Shown here: positions 47,386 through 56,999 of the stretch, one piece after another | Numbering within the stretch: position 1 is the first letter of the stretch | Layout: each line of letters starts with the position of its first letter | DNA from: Apoderus coryli | Lineage: Eukaryota > Arthropoda > Insecta > Coleoptera > Attelabidae | Assembly: GCA_911728435.2 (NCBI GenBank) | Contig: OU452208.1 | Coordinates: 3,286,001-3,350,000, forward strand | Length of the DNA: 64,000 nt | Direction of reading: 5' to 3' | Notes under the pieces: generated by a model | Told to the model about the DNA's origin: nothing | Seen by the model: only the letters and a program-made list of their open reading frames with translations | Database searches by the model: none | Position numbers and translations under genes: made by a program

Positions 47386-47735
47386 TTTTTATTTCATTTA
47401 TTTATGTACGGACAATGTCTATATTCAGTTTGATAATAATAACAATAAATAAATTCAACTTCTTGAATTAGATAATTTTACAATTCAAAAAGAAAAAAAA
47501 CGGCATATCAGCAGAACGAAATTTAATAAATAAATTGAACATTCTCAACATATTAAACGAAAATTCCAGTCAAGAATTCCAAGGGAAATTCATCAGAAAT
47601 CTATCGCACATCATTGTGACCAAATATCCTGTTCAGCTCACGCATAAAAGTACGCGAGTCATCGCAAAAATTGAGTTGCTCCTGGAAACGATTTGCTAGA
47701 GCCGGAACTCTAGCCATAAAAGAACTTCAGGCGTA
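47386..47735 (-). mobile_element. LINE 3' fragment facing the next LINE head to head
   Basis: The minus strand encodes SSFMARVPALANRFQEQLNF, then SRTFMRELNR and a stop, a LINE C-terminal pattern. Its 3' UTR ends with a GACATTGTCCGTACATAAAT-type tail at 47390-47420, similar to the tail at 49370-49403. The two copies abut at about 47740 in opposite orientation, each with its own tail, so they represent separate insertions. Confidence 0.65.
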
Positions 47736-47751
47736 ATTTTGGATTCCTCCA

Positions 47752-49167
47752 TTGTTCCTCAATAAGTGTCGTTTCTCTCTTGCTATACCCCGTCAAATTA
47801 TTTTCAACTTATCTCTTCGTTCGGGCCACTTTCCGGTTGCATGGAAGTCGAGTTTTATCACCCCTATTTTCAAATCTGGTAACAGAGGTGACGTATCAAA
47901 TTACCGTCCGGTTTGTATTCTCAACTCCATTCCTAAGCTTTTCGAGAGTCTAATAACAAGATATCTAACAACTATATTTAAGCCGATTATAATTGATGAA
48001 CAGTTCGGTTTCCAGTCCGGTCGGTCTACTGAGCTTAATCTTCTGGAATACACACATTATTTGTCACGGGCCTTGGAGGGCGGTTACCAGGTTCATGCAA
48101 TCTACACCGATTTTTCCAAGGCCTTCGACTGCGTGAAACAGCGGCTCCTTATTCACAAGCTGGAGTGTATTGGTATGTCGGCACCTTTGTTGAGATGGTT
48201 GGAGAGCTACCTGACTGGTAGAACTCAGATAGTCCGTTTCAGTGATTTCCTTTCTGACCCTATTTCGGTTTCTTCTGGTGTCCCCCAGGGTTCTCACCTC
48301 GGGCCATTGTTATTTAACTTATTTATAAATGATATCAAGCAGTGTTTCATTCACAGTGAATTCAGGCTCTTCGCCGACGACCTGAAGTGTTACCGGCGTA
48401 TCGGAGGTCCCACAGATTGTTATCTTCTGCAGGAGGATGTTGTGAGATTTGTGCATTGGTGTGAGTTGCATGGTATGACTTTAAATATTTCTAAGTGCTT
48501 TTGCGTAAATTTTAACCGAACCAGGAGACCTCTTTTGTATGAATATTTTGTCGACCATTCAGTCCTGAAATACAAATCTTCGGTCAAGGATCTGGGAGTT
48601 TACCTGGACACTTCCTTGAGCTTTGTGGATCACATCAGGCACTCGACTTCCAGGTCTCTGAAAATGTTGGGCTTCATAAAGCGTTGCTCGGTTGATTTCA
48701 ATAATGTGAATACTATTAGAATTTTGTTCGCGACGGTCGTCAGACCACATTTGGAGTATGCCTCGGCGGTTTGGACCCCGTCATACGGTTGCCATTCTGC
48801 CCGAGTTGAGAGCGTTCAGCGGCGTTTCCTTGTGTTCGATTACGGAACAATGATGAGCGAGCTGGGGCTTACGACATTGAGTGATCGCAGGGTCGTCAGA
48901 AATCTATTAATACTTTATAAGCTTTTGAACAATATGGTATCGTCTTCTTATTTGTTGTCCAATATTCATTTTCATGTACCGTCTAGGAACAATAGATACT
49001 CTCACCTTTTCCATGAGGAATTTCACCGTACAAACTACGGAGGAAATAATTTTGTCCCTAGAGTGGCCAGGATGGCGAATTCTTGGTTAAGCGTTGATTT
49101 CTTTGCGCCTATAGGTGAATTTATTCGCCGTTTGAAATGTGAGCGTCATGACGGCAGTTTTGCGTAA
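47752..49167 (+). CDS. LINE reverse transcriptase, long ORF with small deletion
   Basis: A 471-residue frame that starts just before the NYRP box because of 5' truncation. Order: VSNYRPVCILNSIPKLFES, EQFGFQSGRSTELNL, YTDFSKAFDCVKQRLL (first catalytic Asp), SSGVPQGSHLGPLLFNLFINDI, LFADDLKCYRRI (paired Asp), VKDLGVYLDTSLSF, and HLEYASAVWTPSYG. A deletion follows QRRFL: the residues up to LTTLSDRR are about 20 shorter than in related copies. The ORF then runs cleanly to a stop at 49165-49167. RT core boxes look intact, but the GPDG box and the endonuclease are absent. Confidence 0.85.
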   Translation: MFLNKCRFSLAIPRQIIFNLSLRSGHFPVAWKSSFITPIFKSGNRGDVSNYRPVCILNSIPKLFESLITRYLTTIFKPIIIDEQFGFQSGRSTELNLLEYTHYLSRALEGGYQVHAIYTDFSKAFDCVKQRLLIHKLECIGMSAPLLRWLESYLTGRTQIVRFSDFLSDPISVSSGVPQGSHLGPLLFNLFINDIKQCFIHSEFRLFADDLKCYRRIGGPTDCYLLQEDVVRFVHWCELHGMTLNISKCFCVNFNRTRRPLLYEYFVDHSVLKYKSSVKDLGVYLDTSLSFVDHIRHSTSRSLKMLGFIKRCSVDFNNVNTIRILFATVVRPHLEYASAVWTPSYGCHSARVESVQRRFLVFDYGTMMSELGLTTLSDRRVVRNLLILYKLLNNMVSSSYLLSNIHFHVPSRNNRYSHLFHEEFHRTNYGGNNFVPRVARMANSWLSVDFFAPIGEFIRRLKCERHDGSFA

Positions 49168-49403
49168 GTCGATCGATGCCTGTTGTGTTGACGATCATGG
49201 TTTTCCTTTTATTCCTGGCGTGGGTCTTGCGAATAGCTTTAGTATAACTTGAATTATGTTTAAATTGTCTACTTATTGTGTAATTTAAGGTTTCTTAGGT
49301 TTTGTAAAATTGTTGAATTTGTGTAGTATTGCATGGAATTATATTTGTTATATTATATTGTATGCTGTATAAATGGACTTTGTCCGTGAATAAATAAATA
49401 AAT
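47752..49403 (+). mobile_element. LINE, 5'-truncated, (AAAT)n tail
   Basis: Contains the 471-residue ORF and a 3' UTR ending GGACTTTGTCCGTGAATAAATAAATAAAT (hairpin GGAC-TTT-GTCC then tail, split here for reading; positions 49375-49403). Related to but distinct from the 28-kb family. Confidence 0.85.
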
Positions 49404-49796
49404 TTGTCCTATGAAAAGGCTCATGAAACATGGTGAAGGCCTGTGTGTTTCTAGACGGAACATTAATTCCAACTTTGGCCAAAAGTTCAGGCCAAATTAC
49501 TTACTGGTTAAATAATTTAAAGAAAATAATAAGGTCCCTCTTGTGTCTGCGAGCCTCCAGAGTAGTGAGATACAAATGGTCTAGTAGAGTTATACAGGGT
49601 GTTTCAGAATGACATATTGATAGATGTGATAGAACTGCTCAGTAGTAATACCCCTAGGGTCTTGATAATACCGAGATAATTTTGTCATAGAGAATGCCGA
49701 AAGCGTGTTGCTTGATAATAGCCCAAGGCCGCAGGCAGTATTTATCAAGGCCCGAGGAGTATTCGATAAGATAATTTTTTACTTTGTAGATTTTGA
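49404..49796. other. Intergenic repeats
   Basis: Contains ATACAGGGTGTTTCAGAATG near 49592, the shared terminal motif type, and CAAGGCCCGAGGAGTATTCG near 49747. No gene. Confidence 0.4.
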
Positions 49797-49873
49797 ATTT
49801 GATTGTCAATTTGACGTTTAATAATTTTCTATACAAAATGTATTAGTTTTAATCAAACAAATATTATTCATTT

Positions 49874-51013
49874 TTATTTCAAACTACAGTTGGTAAATGT
49901 TAAATTGGAAGAAGAGTTTGCTGAAGTTGACGGATTGTTAATTTCCACTGTTGAAGAAATTCCTCGCATGGTGTTGATTATTTCACCATGGCGTTCTTGG
50001 TTAATATTCAAGTACGGTTTAATTGAATTAGAGCTGCTATGTCGTGTTATTTTTATTAATTGCTGTTCAGGCATTCCTTTATTTGCCAAATGGCTAACTG
50101 CAGTTGATCTGTTCGAATGATTGGATATCTTTTTACACTTAGTGTCCAAACCAGCTTGCGCGGATGATTTGGTCCACATATTAATTGTGTTCTTGCCTAT
50201 CGGTATATTGTCAAACCATGTGTCACTTTCGGATTTCCAGAAACGATTTGGTCTCAAGAATAGGCGACTGGAAGTAATATTTTTCCCCCTTTTGGACAAT
50301 AATTTATGGAATAACCGAACAGGGCATCTACTTTCGTCTGCAATATTTGGAACAAGCCACTTACTATTTGTACAACTTTTCGATCCTCCTTGGCATGTTT
50401 TACTGAATATTGGATTGTATTCAATTCTGTTGGTTGGCGTTCCATCGTTATTTTTATCAATCGTGAAATAATCTATAAGGCAATCAGCTGGTTCACCACC
50501 TCGCCAAGCTAACTCAATAGCTACAATAGGTACAATTTTTTTTGTAAACCTTCTGGTGTACATTCATCCCATAATCCAATGATTCTAGCCAAATAATTTG
50601 AACTCAAATTTGATGAACTGCATTTTCGTTGGTTTGGATCCTGCTGTAATCTTTTACGTTTTGCATTTCTTGCATCTCGCGCATTTTGGAATGTCACACT
50701 GGTAAACGGGTCGAATACAATTTTGAAGTCATTGAAGTATTTTTCCTGGAGTAGCCTACTCGTAGTATTCCAAATTGTTTTTACAGTTGCTTCTTTATAT
50801 TCAGTTCCGTCAGCTTTTCTCATATTTACCGCATAATCTTTCAATATATTAGCCAAATTATGTAAACTCGTTTCAGCATTCAGTTCGTATTCTCTGGTCG
50901 CACAAAACTCGAGAAATATTTTCCATACATATTTTTTTGATTTGATTTGGTATATTATTAGATATAATATCATGAATTGCATCGTTAGATGCAATACCAA
51001 ATCTTCTAGACAT
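49874..51013 (-). pseudogene. Crypton-like (DUF3504-type) tyrosine recombinase, two frameshifts
   Basis: Minus-strand coding from an ATG at 51013 to a stop at 49874. It matches the layout of Crypton-derived recombinases (as in ZMYM2/QRICH1 relatives). An N-terminal helical domain (KYVWKIFLEFCATREYELN, then LANILKDYAVNMRKADGTEY) is followed by CTPEGLQKK, then the catalytic part with AWRGGE (first Arg), NHSNR (H-x-x-R), ITRHSS (second His) and KPYLN (nucleophile Tyr). All expected catalytic residues are present. Two shifts break the frame, both in A runs: A7 near 50931-50937 and A8 near 50535-50542. They act in opposite directions. Near-identical 20-bp direct repeats flank it (49804-49823 and 51026-51045). 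It could be a decayed element, a domesticated gene with assembly errors, or a recoded gene. Confidence 0.7.
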
Positions 51014-51045
51014 TTTTAAACCAGTTGTCAGTTTGACGTTTAATT

Positions 51046-51215
51046 AAATTTTAATAAAAAACACACCAAACTGAAAACACCACATGTAGGGTATTATCGC
51101 TGTAATCCAGAGGTGATTGGATGAAATTTGACATATGCATTAAAATTAAGTAATTTGATATATAGTATTTAGTAAAAAATTATCAAAATAAGTTTGGCTT
51201 GTTATATAATATAAA
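51046..51215. other. Short intergenic stretch
   Basis: AT-rich, no gene. It may already belong to the LINE 3' UTR that resumes after 51585. Confidence 0.35.
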
Positions 51216-51585
51216 AGATGTCGCCAAAAACATCTCTTTGTCAGTCATCTCACGTACTAGTATAATCTCTTCGTAAATGTTGGAAATTTGAGCCACACTG
51301 CCTGCCGATCACCACTGATGATGTGGATGTGGATCAACGAAGCGGCCCGTCTGGTGAAAGCATGGCAGTGTGAAACAAATTCCCAGCATAACTGAAGGTC
51401 TTGTTACTTTATGTAACAAGCAATTCGTAAATAAAGCCTCCCGCTAGGGAATTCAGGCGCATCAGGTGTTGGCAATAGGATATAATGGAGTTGTTACTTC
51501 TTGTCCGGCCATCGTTTGTGAACTGTGTTTCACTGGGCATATTGCGTGCTCACGCTAGATGTCGCCAAAAACATCTCTTTGTCAG
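51216..51585. mobile_element. 312-bp insertion between 29-bp direct repeats
   Basis: Identical 29-bp copies (AGATGTCGCC...TTTGTCAG) at 51216-51244 and 51557-51585 flank a 312-bp segment, 51245-51556. The right flank reads as a LINE 3' UTR with the family stem-loop (51654-51689), so the repeats look like a long target-site duplication of a small insertion. The insert encodes nothing recognisable but holds a hammerhead-like fold at 51294-51372. Confidence 0.6.
51294..51372 (+). ncRNA. Candidate type I hammerhead ribozyme
   Basis: An outer 9-bp helix (CACACTGCC 51294-51302 with GGCAGTGTG 51364-51372) and an inner 5-bp helix (CACCA 51310-51314 with TGGTG 51352-51356) form an extended stem I with a 7/7 internal loop. 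The core follows in hammerhead order: CTGATGA (51315-51321), a hairpin GTGGAT/ATCAAC with one mismatch (51323-51338), GAAG (51339-51342), a short stem III (CGGCCCG), and GTC at 51349-51351 as the cleavage triplet. Deviations: an unpaired T at 51322, and GAAG instead of GAAA, giving a G-U closing pair of stem III. Self-cleavage is inferred, not shown. Confidence 0.5.
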
Positions 51586-51963
51586 AAACATTTTTGTTTG
51601 TTGTGTTTTTCTTTTTTAATTAATTCGTATTTTGTAAATTTACATATGCAGTTTATTGTCTTGTAATTGGGCAGCAATGCCTGTTAGACAAGATTATAAT
51701 TTTAGCCTAAGAGTGGACTTACTTCGTTCTTGCAGCAATGTCTTCCTTTTCTTCCCGATTGAGTCGCTTGATTGGCGATAGTTCAAAGAATAATGGCTTC
51801 TTGGTATTTATACTAATGAGAGAACATGTCACGACTAACTCTATCCCCACCATTCTATTGTATTTTCAATTTTTCATTTATTTTTAAGGATGGTTTATTA
51901 TTGTATGTTAATGCTAGGCGATTTTTTTGTGTAAGAATAAAGAGATTATTATTATTATTATTT
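51586..51963 (+). mobile_element. LINE 3' UTR remnants with (ATT)n tail
   Basis: TTGTCTTGTAATTGGGCAGC...GTTAGACAA at 51655-51690 is the family 3' stem-loop. A second 3' end follows at about 51850-51963 (TGTATGTTAATGCTAGGCGA, AATAAAGAGATT, ATT run) that matches the 3' UTR near 58470-58570 but lacks the stem-loop. No coding. Confidence 0.6.
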
Positions 51964-52140
51964 TGTACATGAATCTTGTCCTTATTTAGGATGGTTATAT
52001 CTTTTAGGATATAGAGAAACTACAGTTTTTGTTTCGTCAGCAACGTTTCGCGATTTCTTATCATTCCTTCAGGCCCCGAAATTAGTCATATTTATTTCCT
52101 TTACTAGTCATTACAATATTTAATTGTTTTTTTCATTTAA

Positions 52141-53490
52141 ATAATAACACTTAACACTTTATTTGCCCAACAGGTGTACACCCAATTACAAGACAAATCT
52201 TACATAATTACATCACTAATAAGACGATACAACATGCTCTTAAATTTACTCAAATTCACCCCAAATTGGCAATGTTCATGTGAAAGTTATGAAAATTACA
52301 CAAGCTCGACGCTCTCCACACAGGTCCCCGCCTTCATAGTTAGAATGTATTAGGGGATCTCTAAACAAATACGAGCTTCTCGCATTATATTGAGGGACAT
52401 TAAAGTTGATCTGTTCCAACAAATAAGGGCAATCTATCAGGCCGTTAATAAGTTTAAAAAGAAAAAGTTGATATGCCATGACTCTACGAGATTCTAATGA
52501 TGCGAAATGAAATCTGCTTAGTAGTAGGGTGTGATCAACGCCTCGCTCAGGGAAGTGACCATCAATTTTAAAAGCTAAATATTTTAAAAATTTGCGTTGA
52601 ACACACTCCAGTTTATTGATGTGGACCTGATAGATCGGAGACCATATAACTGACGCGTATTGTAACCTGGATCTTACCAGCGCGTCATATAAGGTAATAA
52701 GGCAATCCAAGTTAACAAATCCACCAGTGGATCTAAAAATAAACCCGAGTGTGCGAAGAGAGCTTTGTGTTTTGTTGTGTATGTGTTGATTAAATGCGGT
52801 TTCAGAATCAATCGTCACACCAAGGTCTCTGTGAACAGTGCATCTGTCCAGAATCTTATTATCTATATAATATTGAAATACTATAGGTTCACGTTTTCTT
52901 GTTAATATCATGTGTCTACATTTACTAGAATTTATTATGCAAGCACCAGTCTTCCATCATTAGAATGCCCGACTGAAGCTGCAAACAATCATTGTAATTG
53001 CGAATTGTGGAAAAGATCTTCAGATCGTCCGCAAAGAGTAAAGAGGAGCTCGACATACTCTCCAAAATGTCGTTTATATAGATGGCAAATAACAAGGGTG
53101 CGAGATTACTGCCCTGTGGCGCACCACTAGTTGCGATTATTTCATTCGACCTGTACCCATTATATTCGACAAATTGCTTACGATCACAAAGATAAGAATC
53201 GAAAAACGAAATCAATGCATTCTCAAAACCAATATCACTCAATTTCTGTCTAAGGATACCATGATCCGGCCTGTCGAATGCCTTAGAGAAATTCGTAAAG
53301 ACAACGTCGACCTGGAGGCGCTGTCCCATAACTGGATATACTTGTTGCATAAACTGACCCAAGTTGGTCACAGTAGATCGCTTTTGATAGAAACCGTGCT
53401 GTTCTGTGATTATAAGGTGTTTTACTTGATTAAAAATTTTTTTGTGCAGTATAGTCTCGAACACCTTCGTGTGTTACTTAATGACTGTTA
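52141..53490 (-). mobile_element. LINE, minus strand, 5'-truncated
   Basis: The minus strand reads RT from 53464 to about 52925 and, after a one-base shift, the C-terminal region 52911-52276. The 3' UTR has the family stem-loop TTGTCTTGTAATTGGGTG...GGGCAA (about 52162-52196) and AATAAAGTG. It is related to the 1330-3116 and 57000-58570 copies. Confidence 0.8.
52925..53464 (-). pseudogene. LINE RT palm fragment
   Basis: A 179-residue frame: EQHGFYQKRSTVTNL, FTNFSKAFDRPDHG (the first catalytic Asp of YTDF is replaced by Asn), TSGAPQGSNLAPLLFAIYINDI and LFADDLKIFSTI. The frame ends at LHNKF. The continuation MILTRKREP..., RDLGVTIDSE, RSRLQYASVIWSPIY, VQRKFLKYLAFKIDG is in the next frame. The Asn substitution and frameshift mark it as inactive. 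Confidence 0.8.
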
Positions 53491-53630
53491 AAGGAAAGCA
53501 AATATTGAAAATAAAATATGACTGGCCTGAAGAAGCGATTAAACATCGCGAAACGTTGCAAAAGAAACAAAAACCGTAGTTTTTTCTCCATTTCCTAAAA
53601 GAACAAGATATTCATTCCATTCTAAATTAT

Positions 53631-54186
53631 TATTATTACTTGATGATTTCTATTCCAGTTATGTTAATTACGTAGACAAGTCAACAGCAAATGTTTTTGT
53701 TGTTGAACTTCTTATTGTGATGGTATTTTTTATTCTGTGGTATAAGTATACAATGTGCCTAGAATTTTATTTAGACAAATTATAGATAATTTTATTTTTG
53801 TTAGTTACCATATTTTATAAGTAAGTGATACTATAAAAACTAGGTATTAATGGAAATGTTTTTGTATTTCCAATTATACGAAAAAGTAACGGGTCCTTTT
53901 TCACTTAGTAATTACTTTAATGATTAAATAAAATTGTAAAAGACTTACTATTATTTATGAATTGTAATCAAAGTTTGTCAGAAACGTTTGTATCAAAATT
54001 TTACAGATAAAGTAAATGTAATCAATAAATAATGTCATAACACATCGTAAATTAATTAAAATCTGGAAAATAAAAGTGTTTCAACTTCATTTATGATTAA
54101 AAATTACGATAAGCTATTCAGATAAATCATAATAATAATACTGACTAGTAATTTCAAATTATTTATTGAACTTTTGAGCTTGAATA
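53631..54186. other. AT-rich intergenic, no gene
   Basis: No open frame of note and no recognised repeat. Confidence 0.4.
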
Positions 54187-55637
54187 TACCGGGTATTCCA
54201 TTAAGGGTGGACAGGTAGCATATCTCAGGAAATAATGGTCGTAGGAGAATGGGAAAAAAATTCTTTTAGGGAAATCAACAATGGGAAATCGCTGGAAATT
54301 GTTTTTTAGTTCCTAACTATACCGCTAGGGGCGTAATAGATACAGTAATGCGAAAAATGCATTTTTATTGAAAATTTCGCAATATAAATTAAAAAAACGA
54401 TACTACCGCCGTAATGCTACTCAGATTCGGCATCTTTTTGGTGTATCACTTTTTATTGTGCGGCTTGAAATAAAGGCAGCAGAGAAGGACGAAATTTTAC
54501 CTATGATAATGTGTATAACTTTGGTTTGGCTTAACCGAATTTATCAATCTAATTTTTGTTTAAGAACTCAAGCCTTGCTGATGAAGAAAAAAAAGATTTC
54601 AAATCATAATTGTTTTTTGGGGCTCCGCTAGATGGCGATATTTGCTTCGCCTAAGGTTTTTTTGATTTTTCTTAAAAAACTTAAATGGAATGATACAAAT
54701 ATCCTCATTGGATGCATGAAGTTGACCATCAAAGTAACCGTGTGGTGTGGAATCGTAGTCGTAGTATTTAGCAGCATATTCGCGTTTATTTATTTATCTC
54801 CATGCATGGAAACTTCCCAATTTTGTTTCATGGGTATCTAGATCTACCTCTTTTAACAAATTTTATGAAAGCTCTGCATTTTGGTAATTTTAATGGATCT
54901 TTCATTATTTTTATTTGTTAAACTATCAGTTTAATAAATTTTAAACCTATTTCTTTATTTCCCATGGGATTCTTGATCACGAAAAATTAAAGATACATGA
55001 TTTTCAACGAATTTTGGTGAGCAACATTCTTTTGGCCATAACTCTCAAACGAATAAAGATTTTCCTGTGCGGTTTTGGACTTTTTTGTTGCAAATTCAAT
55101 TTACTTTTCATTTTCGATAAAATATTTGTATCATTCCATTTAAGTTTTTAAAGAAAAATCAAAAAAACCTTAGGCGATGCAAATATCGCCATCTATCGGA
55201 GCCCCAAAAAACAATTATGATTTAAAATATTTTTTTTCTTCATCAGCAAAGCTTGAGTTCTTAAACAAAAATTAGATTGATAAATTCGGTTAAGCCAAAC
55301 CAAAGTTATACACATTATCATAGGTAAAATTTCGTCCTTCCCTGCTGTCTTTATTTCAAGCCTTACAATAAAAAGTGATACACCAAAAAGATGCCGAATC
55401 TCAGTAGCATTACCGTGGTAGTATTGTTTTTCTAACTTATATTGCGAAATTTTCAATAAAAATGCATTTTTCATATTACTGTATCTATTACGCCCCCTAG
55501 CGGTATAGTTAGGAACTAAAAAACAATTTCCAGCTATTTCCCATGGTGAATTTCCATAAAAGATTTTTTTTCCAATTATCCTACGACTATTATTTCCTGA
55601 GATATGCTACCTGTCCACCCTTAATGGAATACCCGGT
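54187..55637. mobile_element. Foldback element, ~1.45 kb, TACCGGGTATTCC ends
   Basis: Arms of about 510 bp (54187-54702 and 55127-55637) are inverted copies with few differences. Ends: TACCGGGTATTCCATTAAGG on the left and its complement on the right. The arms contain matching open frames on opposite strands, which follow from the symmetry. The element includes a unique centre (54703-55126). No transposase and no clear target duplication. Confidence 0.8.
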
Positions 55638-55689
55638 ACATTATGTCCGCCGATATAGTATAATTTTCTTTTTTTGTTCATTGAAGAAT

Positions 55690-55862
55690 TACAACCCGGT
55701 CCGAGTCGAGGGAAGAGGTGAAGCTAAAGACTCTCACAAAAGAAGACTTCCAGCATTGCTTTGCCCAATGGAAAAATCGAATGGAGCGATGTGTGGCGAG
55801 GGCAGGGGAGTACATTGAAGGGGAGAATAATTTTTACAATAAAACTCTTTTTCATACGCACT
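55690..55862 (+). mobile_element. mariner transposase C-terminal fragment
   Basis: The frame reads SREEVKLKTLTKEDFQHCFAQ, then WKNRMERCVARAGEYIEGEN, matching the end of mariner transposases (EEDFQ.CF..WK.RM.RC....GEYIEGD). Catalytic regions are absent. Confidence 0.75.
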
Positions 55863-55945
55863 CTCGTTATTTAATAGCAGCACCTCGTATTCGCACACAT
55901 GATCGATATTGCCAGCTTACAGAACCTTCTATGGTACATCAATAA

Positions 55946-56226
55946 TTATTATTGTTTGACCAGTTCGTCACAGCTGCATTGTAGGTGGCGCCGTCGCGTG
56001 GCGTTGTATTGAAACTATGTCGCCTAGCTCATCTTCTTCCAATTTACGCCGATTGGGTTGCCAGTGCTAGCTCTTGCATGAAATCCACACTAGATCCACT
56101 TCCAGACAATTCTGCTTGTCGATAAGTGTGTTGAGTCAAATAATGCCTAATCGGCCAGTATTATTTTATGGTGAAATGCAAGACCCGCCCGAACATACCT
56201 AGGTGGTATTATTGATTTCCTTATTT
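55946..56226. other. Intergenic, no gene recognised
   Basis: Sequence between two mariner pieces. No domain seen. Confidence 0.35.
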
Positions 56227-56480
56227 GACTTGCAACGTTTGCCTTCGATCCAAGTGTTCATGTTTGTGGACGAAAGTCCAGGTCTGAAGCATACTTCAAC
56301 CAATTTGACCGTGCGCTGTTTTGGTGAAAGAGCACTTTTTGATAGGCCAAACGGTGCCGTTTTTTGATAAATTCTTCGTGAAATCTGACTAATAAATCAC
56401 TATAATACTGCGCCATGATCGTTAATCCCTTCGCCAAATAGTCAGTATTGATCATACTTTACCAATGTCATTATTTACAT
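56227..56480 (-). mobile_element. mariner transposase fragment, minus strand
   Basis: The minus-strand frame 56455-56258 reads MINTDYLAK, EFIKKRHRLAYQKVLFHQNSAR, then WLKYASDLDF. This is the mariner segment around the second catalytic Asp (HQDNA), which is changed here to HQNSA. It is not the same copy as the plus-strand fragment at 55690. Confidence 0.7.
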
Positions 56481-56999
56481 ACTTGATTGAGATATTCTTA
56501 ATTGATAAAGATAAATGTTGGTCTTGTGTCACACTTTCTTGATCTAGAGAGAACCTAGAAGTTTAATTCTAAAACCTCTTGATTTCCTATATGGAATCTC
56601 TTCATATCGCCAAAAATTATACCAAATTCTTATATTTACTTAATTAAAATTAGCTTTGTTGTGGAAAAATGTATTTACTACTTGTATGTTTTAAGTAATA
56701 AAATATTATTTTGGTAAATATGTTTTTTTTTTATTTATAAATGACATCTGGTCCACAAATTTTTTATACATATTCGAATTGTAGACAGGGGAACAATATT
56801 AGACATGTTTCAGAATGAACTATTCCGTCTTCAGTGGCATTAGATCTCTCAGGTAATCACAATGATAGAGTAGAGTCACTTAGGCATGAAATTTAAACAT
56901 CTACATATAAGATTACCTTCCGCATGCTCTATCAATGACGCCAAAAATCTTTTACCAAATTATAGTATTATATTCTGATAACTGCAGCTTAGATGAAGA
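56481..56999. other. Intergenic, one hammerhead-core-like motif
   Basis: AT-rich without a gene. A CTGAAGA...GAAAC motif on the minus strand lies at 56807-56834. Confidence 0.4.

Larger units (their letters stand above)
52004..53630. repeat. Inverted pair of ~100-bp repeats flanking a LINE
   Basis: 52004-52100 and 53513-53610 are inverted copies: both, on one strand, read ...ATATGACT, GCCTGAAG, ATCGCGAAACGTTGC, GAAACAAAAAC.GTAGTTT, TCCTAAAAGA. A minus-strand LINE lies between them. Each copy carries a hammerhead-core-like motif (see findings). They may be termini of a Penelope-like or other element into which the LINE inserted. Confidence 0.6.

Noticed and set aside
54368..55474. Pair of conserved 87-93 codon genes on opposite strands
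   Set aside because: They are mirror images created by the foldback arms, with no start context or domain support.
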